Part shown: positions 58,500 through 64,000 of the stretch, one piece after another
Layout of the letters: every line of letters starts with the position of its first letter
How positions within the stretch are numbered: position 1 is the first letter of the stretch
From: Spisula solida
Lineage: Eukaryota; Mollusca; Bivalvia; Venerida; Mactridae
Reading direction: 5' to 3'
DNA length: 64,000 bases
Assembly (NCBI GenBank): GCA_947247005.1
Contig: OX365954.1
Location: 4,170,001 to 4,234,000 of the forward strand
Made by a program: the position numbers and the translations under genes
The notes under the pieces: model-generated
Seen by the model: only the letters and a program-made list of their open reading frames with translations
Told to the model about the DNA's origin: nothing
The model's database searches: none

Positions 58500-59395
58500 G
58501 TATTTTTATATTTATTTGTTTGTGGTATTGTATTGTACTTGAACTGTTCAGTTTTAATCAATGTAATTTTATTACTGAACTATCATTTTGGATTCACTGC
58601 AATCATATGCTACTTGATTGTATAAGCATTTGGCAGAACCACTCCTAGATATAACCCAACTCTAGGAATGAACATGTTACTACCACCACTCCTGGATACA
58701 ACCAATATATTTCAACTGTCTTCAACACACCAGTATACCCAGTACAATTAGCTAGCATAGTTCTAAATATACTAGTGTCAATATCTCTGTATTCTATATT
58801 ATTCTTCCTCATTACTCACATATTTTGGCACTTTTTAACACAATTTTCTGTTGACAAATATATTGTGTATGATGAGTTAATATAACTGCTTGTTTAGCAA
58901 AGCATGTAATGTTTCTCCAATTATGTTCCTGAAATAACTGACTGAGATAAGAACCAATTTGTGGACAACGCTACAAGGTCGACAGTAACGTAATTGTCAA
59001 TGTCTGAATTATGTATTAACTCTTATTAGGTGGTGAAAGTGTTTCTCAGCAAGCAGTTTATGAATTTCTAGATTCCTGTCATTACCATAATTACCCTCGG
59101 ATAATTTGTCTGATTGAAATTCTTCTGAAAATAACTTCTCTATAGATTTGTCAGTCCTTGTACATACAACGTGCCATCTATGGTAATAATAGTTTGTATG
59201 TCCTTTGAATGGAGCAATTATCCTCTCACAAAATGATCATTTTGTGGCACTAATGCATTAATGATCATTTGACTGATAAAATTATTATTTGAATGACAAA
59301 ATTATCAGAAATAATGATCGTTTGGCTAATGTAATTATCTTTTGATAGATATACTTATCGTTTGATTGACAAAATTGTCATTTGACTGAGATTAT
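58500..59395. other. Intron 6, left part
   Basis: Non-coding. About 59200-59400 repeats ATGATCATTTGACTGA-like units loosely (ATTATCNTTTG). Nothing else recognised. Confidence 0.5.
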
Positions 59396-59399
59396 TGCT

Positions 59400-59722
59400 A
59401 TGCCAAATCCCCCTCCCCCTCCTCAAAGAAGAGGGTATACAGTGTTTTGCTAATGTCGGTCAGTCCGTAAAGTAAATGTTTTCCTATTGATTTTGATTTC
59501 AAAGGTCAAGGTCATTGAGACCTTTAACATGTATAAGTAAACAAAATGGTTTCTGATCGATACCTCAAGAACGGTTTGGCCTAGGATCTTCAAACTTCAT
59601 GCGGAGGTTGGTCATCAACAGCAGATGACTCCTATTGTTGTTGTGATCAGTAGGTCAAAGGTGCCATGACTAATGCGCTGCCATGGGGCTGTAAGTGTTT
59701 TACAAATATCTCTGGTTATGGA
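59400..59722 (+). mobile_element. TATGCCCCCC-family element, copy 3 (diverged)
   Basis: Contains AGAGGGTATACAGTGTTTTG, GGCCTAGGATCTTCAAACTT and GCTGCCATGGGGCTGTAAGT; ends about 40 bp before the exon 7 acceptor. Confidence 0.7.
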
Positions 59723-59759
59723 AATTGATGTTACAGTTAGTATATGTTGATTATTTCAG

Positions 59760-59854
59760 TGTCGTTACTCAGGGAACTGAAACATGCGAATATTGTCACG
59801 TTACATGATATTGTACATACAGAGAAGTCTCTTACTCTAGTCTTTGAATATTTG
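59760..59854 (+). CDS. CDK17: PCTAIRE kinase, coding exon 7
   Basis: Completes codon 234 and covers residues 234-265 (acceptor TTATTTCAG, donor TTG before GTGAGT, phase 0 at the end). It reads [20 protein letters not shown], then [12 protein letters not shown]. This is the rest of the C-helix, strands beta4-beta5 and the hinge (FEYL), almost identical to vertebrate CDK16/17. Only 95 bp long, flanked by repeat-rich introns. Confidence 0.97.
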
Positions 59855-60385
59855 GTGAGTACCCGGTTAATATATATGTCATTTACTGTGTATGTTCAAT
59901 ATGTTCAACCTCAATAATAGGACAAGTATTGGTCCATAATTGTGAGATTCACAGTTGATTAAAAATTTTGATCTGAAATATATATACAGTCAAGCCTGTG
60001 ATTAAAGACCATTCATTGGACAGAATAAACATGGTCTCTTCAAGCAGTTGGTCCCTGTTAGGAGTTTGTTTATATTGGGACTGTAAAAGTATGGTCTTTG
60101 AAGGCATGTGGTGTCAATATACAGGTTGTATTTAATACAGATTGACTGTACTCGGCAGTACAAAGCTGAGCTAATAAATAACAAGTACTGAATTATTCGA
60201 ATGAAACTTGGATGTCTAGAAATCAATGTCCTATGGTCTAGTAACAGTAACACAATTTACTCTCTTAAATAAGATAAATACAGATTATATAGACCAATTA
60301 CTTAGTTAACAAGTGGGTTAAGGTTGATGTTCACCTAGGACTGGGATGAATTTGTTATCCAATGCTCAAGTTAGGCTGGTTCAGT
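59855..60385. other. Intron 7, left part
   Basis: Non-coding. The interval at about 59985-60260 (AAGCCTGTGATTAAAGACCA, GGTCTCTTCAAGCAGTTGGT, GGTCTTTGAAGGCATGTGGT) looks like a dispersed repeat. Confidence 0.4.
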
Positions 60386-60391
60386 GGAATC

Positions 60392-60860
60392 AACAGTTTC
60401 AAACACCACTTAATGAGCAGGTTCTGGAGGGTCAAACACCACTAAATGAGCAGCTTCATGTGGGTCAAACACCACTAAATGAGCAGCTTCATGTGGGTCA
60501 AACACCACTTATGAGCGGGTTCTGGTGGGTCAAACACCATTTAATGATCAGGTTCATGTGGGTCAAACACCACTAAATGAGCGGGTTCTGGTGGGTTAAA
60601 CACCACTTAATGAGCAGGTTCATGTGGGTCAAACACCACTAAATGAGCGGGTTCTGGTGGGTTAAACACCACTTAATGAGCGGGTTCTGTTGGGTTAAAC
60701 ACCACTTAATGAGCGGGTTCTGGTGGGTCAAACACCACTTAATGAGCAGCTTCATGTAGGTCAAACACAACTAAATGAGCAGGTTCATGTGGGTCAAACA
60801 CCATTAAAAGAGCATGTTCATGTGGGTCAAACACCACTAAATGAGCAGGTTCTTGGGGTC
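60392..60860. repeat. 33-bp minisatellite
   Basis: About 14 units of GGGTCAAACACCACTAAATG then AGCAGGTTCATGT, alternating with AGCGGGTTCTGGT variants. Confidence 0.93.
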
Positions 60861-61464
60861 AAGATGAACAGATAAATTCAGTTCAGTTCCCTTGATTATG
60901 TTACCCTCATCTACTTAAATATGATCTGTAGAACAAGTAATTATTGAATTGTGAGGTATCTTCGCCATGCAGTTATAGTTCAAAATCCACTAAATGTTGT
61001 CCACTGATTCCAAGAAATCTCTAATTCCGATGACATCTCATTTTTGAGAGTTGTGATGATGTCATACATGTGCACCTCGATAAATTTTAACACGGTTGGT
61101 CATCATCAGTAGATAAAGCCTGTTGATTTTGACGACAGTAGGTCAGAGGCCAAGGTTGCTATGACTTCTAACATTAAAATGTCTTTTTGGCTGCCATAGT
61201 GGCATGCATGTTTTAAAAACACCTTGTTTTCAAATAAATACAAAACTCACTTAAAAGAGCCAAAGTGATATGGCTTAATCTTGAGACTCAAAATCAGCCT
61301 TATGGGTACACCATATCCTTAACTCTCTTAATTTCTGTAGGTTGTCTTGATACTAATTCAATTACGACACTGTTAGGGATTCTCATGATGTAATTTTGTA
61401 TCAGCATAGATGTACAAATATGTGGGTTATAAATTAGCAGATCTCTCAAATACTTGGATCATTG
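60861..61464. other. Intron 7 stretch
   Basis: Non-coding. About 61075-61232 is a partial TATGCCCCCC-family copy (GGTTGGTCATCATCAGTAGA, TTGGCTGCCATAGTGGCATG). Confidence 0.5.
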
Positions 61465-61465
61465 A

Positions 61466-61572
61466 AGCATTCACTACTACAGTAAAACCATTCACTACTA
61501 CAATAAAACCATTCATTACTACAGTAAAACCATTCACTACTACAGTAAAACCATTCACTACTACAGTAAAAC
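61466..61572. repeat. 21-bp minisatellite
   Basis: Five units of CATTCACTACTACAGTAAAAC. Confidence 0.93.
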
Positions 61573-61879
61573 TCTGCCTGATGCCTCAAATAGTTTTGCT
61601 GAAACTCCATTATAAGAACCACAAACGGGTTCTTCATTCTTTGTTAAATAATGATGTACTGTTATTGTACTAGTATGCTGTATACAGTAGATGGCTCGAA
61701 CTATTTTCCCGACCTGGATGCAGATTGTTGTGCTGTATAATTATGCTGGTGTTATTTGTAATCACTAGTCTGATGTACAAACTGGTCAGTAGTTAATGTA
61801 CAGTGCAAGCTGTCCAGAGTAACCATCCATAGAACAACAACCTCTCTTAAGTTACTTAATTATTTGTTTTAAGAGTACC

Positions 61880-62475
61880 GCTGTAAACAAGCCAAATTTC
61901 CCCCCTGTCCATTTTGTACCAGGGGGGGAAACTAGGCTGGCCCAATTATTCCCCAGGGGGAAAACAGGGCCGGTCCATTCTTTCTCCCTCTGGTCCATTT
62001 TTTCCCCCCATTAAAAAATTATTTTGATATTTGTAAGTAACCTTGGCCTGTTTTTCCCCCTCTGCCCCTTTTTATGCCCCCCTATCGATAGGCATATAGT
62101 GATTCACCTGTCCGTCCGTTCGTCCGTCCGTTCGTCCGTCCGTCCTGGTTAACCCAAATTGACCGTTTCTTCTAGCATTAATATGGCTTGCTACAAAGCT
62201 TTCATACTTGCATGGATGTTGTGTATGAACACTCTCCACACGCCAGTATCACCTAACCCCATTTTGACCTTCACCTTGACCTAATTTTGGACTTAGACTT
62301 ATTTATGGACAAGGCTTCCACAGGGGGCATAAGCGTTTATTGAACGCAGTCTTGTTCACCCTAGAAATTGAAGGTCTGAGTATGATGATCAATTGCAGCA
62401 TTGGCCTTTTTTCCACTTGGCCCCGTTTTTCCCCCCTAGAAGCTGAAGTTTCGAGTATGATGATCAAATGCAGAC
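61880..62475. repeat. C/G-run-rich repeat split by an ATGCCCCC element
   Basis: Runs such as CCAGGGGGGGAAAC and TTTTTCCCCCTCTG. Right of the nested element (62071-62355), CCCTAGAAATTGAAGGTCTG and CCCTAGAAGCTGAAGTTTCG are two diverged units, each followed by AGTATGATGATCAA. Confidence 0.6.
62071..62355 (+). mobile_element. ATGCCCCC/GGGGGCAT element, copy 2
   Basis: Begins TTTATGCCCCCCTATCGATA and ends GGGGGCATAAGCG then TTTATTGAACGCAGTCTTGT. Nearly identical to 19061-19356, so the family was active recently. Confidence 0.88.
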
Positions 62476-62595
62476 CGTATTGAATACTATCTCGTGGAAA
62501 TTTACATATGTCAAATTCTCCGTGCTATATAAGATTAATTATTGTAATGAAACAGTAAAACCTAAATATACTAAATCTAGGATTATATTTTACAG

Positions 62596-62658
62596 GAAAA
62601 AGATCTCAAACAGTACATGGATGATTGCGGGAACATAATGAGTATGACCAATGTAAAG
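62596..62658 (+). CDS. CDK17: PCTAIRE kinase, coding exon 8 (last one in window)
   Basis: Residues 266-286, 21 codons, phase 0 at both ends (acceptor ATATTTTACAG, donor AAG before GTATGT). It reads EKDLKQYMDDCGNIMSMTNVK, the segment just after the hinge; vertebrate CDK17 has DKDLKQYMDDCGN here. The next expected exon (LFLYQ..RGLAYCH and the HRDLKPQN catalytic loop) is not found between 62659 and 64000, so the gene runs off the right edge and is partial here. Confidence 0.97.
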
Positions 62659-63765
62659 GTATGTATCTTAAAGTTTTAAGAAATGGAAGGGAGCATTGTG
62701 AGTTTGTGACTGTCTAGTCTCTACATGACTGAAATACTGTTGACCCGTGGGACTGAAGTCAAATAAATGGTTGTCTACCGCCAGATAATTTACTGTCAAG
62801 TATTTACTGACTTTATTACTTGTTAATCTTACTTAACCAACTTGACTTGAAACCTGTTTGTAACAGTTTATGTACCATGGTACACTGTGTTAACTACGTT
62901 TTCACATACCGCTTGTGTACAATATAGTCTAAAAATAGATGAGATAAGACGTAGACTCGTACCTAGTAGTGTTAAAAAATGCTTCTTTAAACTTAAGTGG
63001 AGAGCCCGACTGAGACATTAGCCAATCAGGCATTAATGCTTGGGCACATGCTCCTTGATAGCCATATTTCTTCAATCATTCAAATAGACCTGTGACCTCA
63101 GTTAATAAAAAAGGAATTTGCCGTACAGGCTGCAGGCTGGTTTGTACCTGGTGAGAATACAGGCTGCAGGCTGGTTGGTACCTGTTCTCACCTGTTTCTA
63201 CCTTTACTCATACATTGCTGTAAGGATGATCATTATATTAAATATCACAGTTATTGTTGGGGTAAACAAACACTGAGGTGGCCAACCAATGTGTGAGGTG
63301 TTCAATAAGACATATTATCACCATTATGGAGGTGTTTCACTCATTTATTAATATGAAGGTATCTCCTGCAGAGTGGTTGACATTCTAATGTACTGTAGTA
63401 CATATTCATCAACACAATATGACCTATACATGTGATAATTATATGCATTTTTTTGTAACCCTACCGAGTGCACTGTGTATAAACAAGTCAACTTCCAGTT
63501 ATGGCAATAAGGAGTACAGTGATAGGACATCACCAGATATTTCAATCACAATAAGTCATACAAGCTGAATTGTATAGTATCCCAATAAGTTGAGTATATG
63601 TATAACTCAAGTGTGATACATAAACCCCTTCATACCAGTGTTACCAGTATTTATGATATCTGAATATTAAGGAGCATTTGAACTATATGACATCAGGATG
63701 TCTGAATGCATGTATCAGTCGATGGTAGTATGGTTCTTGAATTTAAATTAATTAATTTACAATTA
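62659..63765. other. Intron 8, to near the window edge
   Basis: Non-coding. A ~40-bp pair (ACAGGCTGCAGGCTGGTT) lies at about 63126-63185. The next kinase exon is not found. Confidence 0.5.
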
Positions 63766-63774
63766 AATATTAGC

Positions 63775-63920
63775 TTGTAAAAAACGTGTATTTATACGGC
63801 GGTTTGTTAACCAGATAAAAGTTGTATTTATACGGCGTAAGATAAACACAATAAAAGTCATATTTATACGGCATTAAATAAACACAATAAAAGTCATATT
63901 TATACAGCAGTAGGTAGACA
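63775..63920. repeat. ~36-bp minisatellite
   Basis: Four units containing TATTTATACGGC, then AAACACAATAAAAGT. Confidence 0.85.
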
Positions 63921-64000
63921 GCAAGAAATGCGTATCTAGGGGGGAATGGGTTCCATAAATATACCATATAATGAAAGCATAAGCAGCAGTTATTGCCAGT

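Overview
This window is animal nuclear DNA, most likely from a marine bivalve or other mollusc. It is AT-rich and intron-rich, has no bacterial-style gene packing, and is full of dispersed repeats of the kind I associate with bivalve genomes: 'AGCTCACCTG...CAGGTGAGCGACCTAGGGCC' elements, 'TTATGCCCCC...GGGGGCATAA' elements with CCGT runs, tRNA-derived SINEs and many minisatellites. The species cannot be named from the sequence alone.

One host gene can be supported. It runs on the + strand from about 7.16 kb past the right edge and encodes a PCTAIRE-type cyclin-dependent kinase (CDK16/17/18 group, closest in remembered sequence to CDK17). Eight coding exons join in phase with GT/AG borders: 7161-7202, 9501-9723, 29448-29593, 54971-55087, 56488-56544, 58385-58499, 59760-59854 and 62596-62658. 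They give 286 residues: the N-terminal regulatory extension, the glycine-rich loop, the VALK lysine, the PCTAIRE helix and the hinge. The HRD and DFG segments and the rest of the kinase lie beyond the window. Intron 2 is about 19.7 kb and intron 3 about 25.4 kb. A second ATG exon in intron 3 (35658-35702) could give a shorter N-terminus from an internal promoter.

The other coding unit is a complete-looking APE-type non-LTR retrotransposon (about 40487-45707) inserted in sense orientation in intron 3. It has three unusual properties. Its ORF1 carries a canonical 2A ribosome-skipping motif (DVESNPGP) behind a hydrophobic leader. ORF1 and the endonuclease/reverse-transcriptase ORF2 share one reading frame, separated by a single UAG, with no AUG before the endonuclease domain. 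It is flanked by an exact 188-bp direct repeat, far longer than a usual target-site duplication. This is the most interesting system in the window.

The rest is repeat landscape. Left part (1-7 kb): a SINE, a terminal-inverted-repeat (TIR) element, two minisatellites and a 102-nt hairpin. Intron 1: a 42-bp minisatellite that appears to be an amplified copy of the exon 2 splice acceptor. Intron 2: several TIR elements, a 2.5-kb E-box minisatellite with higher-order structure, and arrays with 35-37, 27 and 20-bp units. Intron 3: MITEs, SINEs, minisatellites of 44, 31 and 48 bp, a 1.4-kb element built of 145-bp units rich in AGGTCA half-sites, and the retrotransposon. Introns 4-7: more AGGTCA-containing elements and short arrays. 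No rRNA gene, functional tRNA gene or CRISPR array is present.
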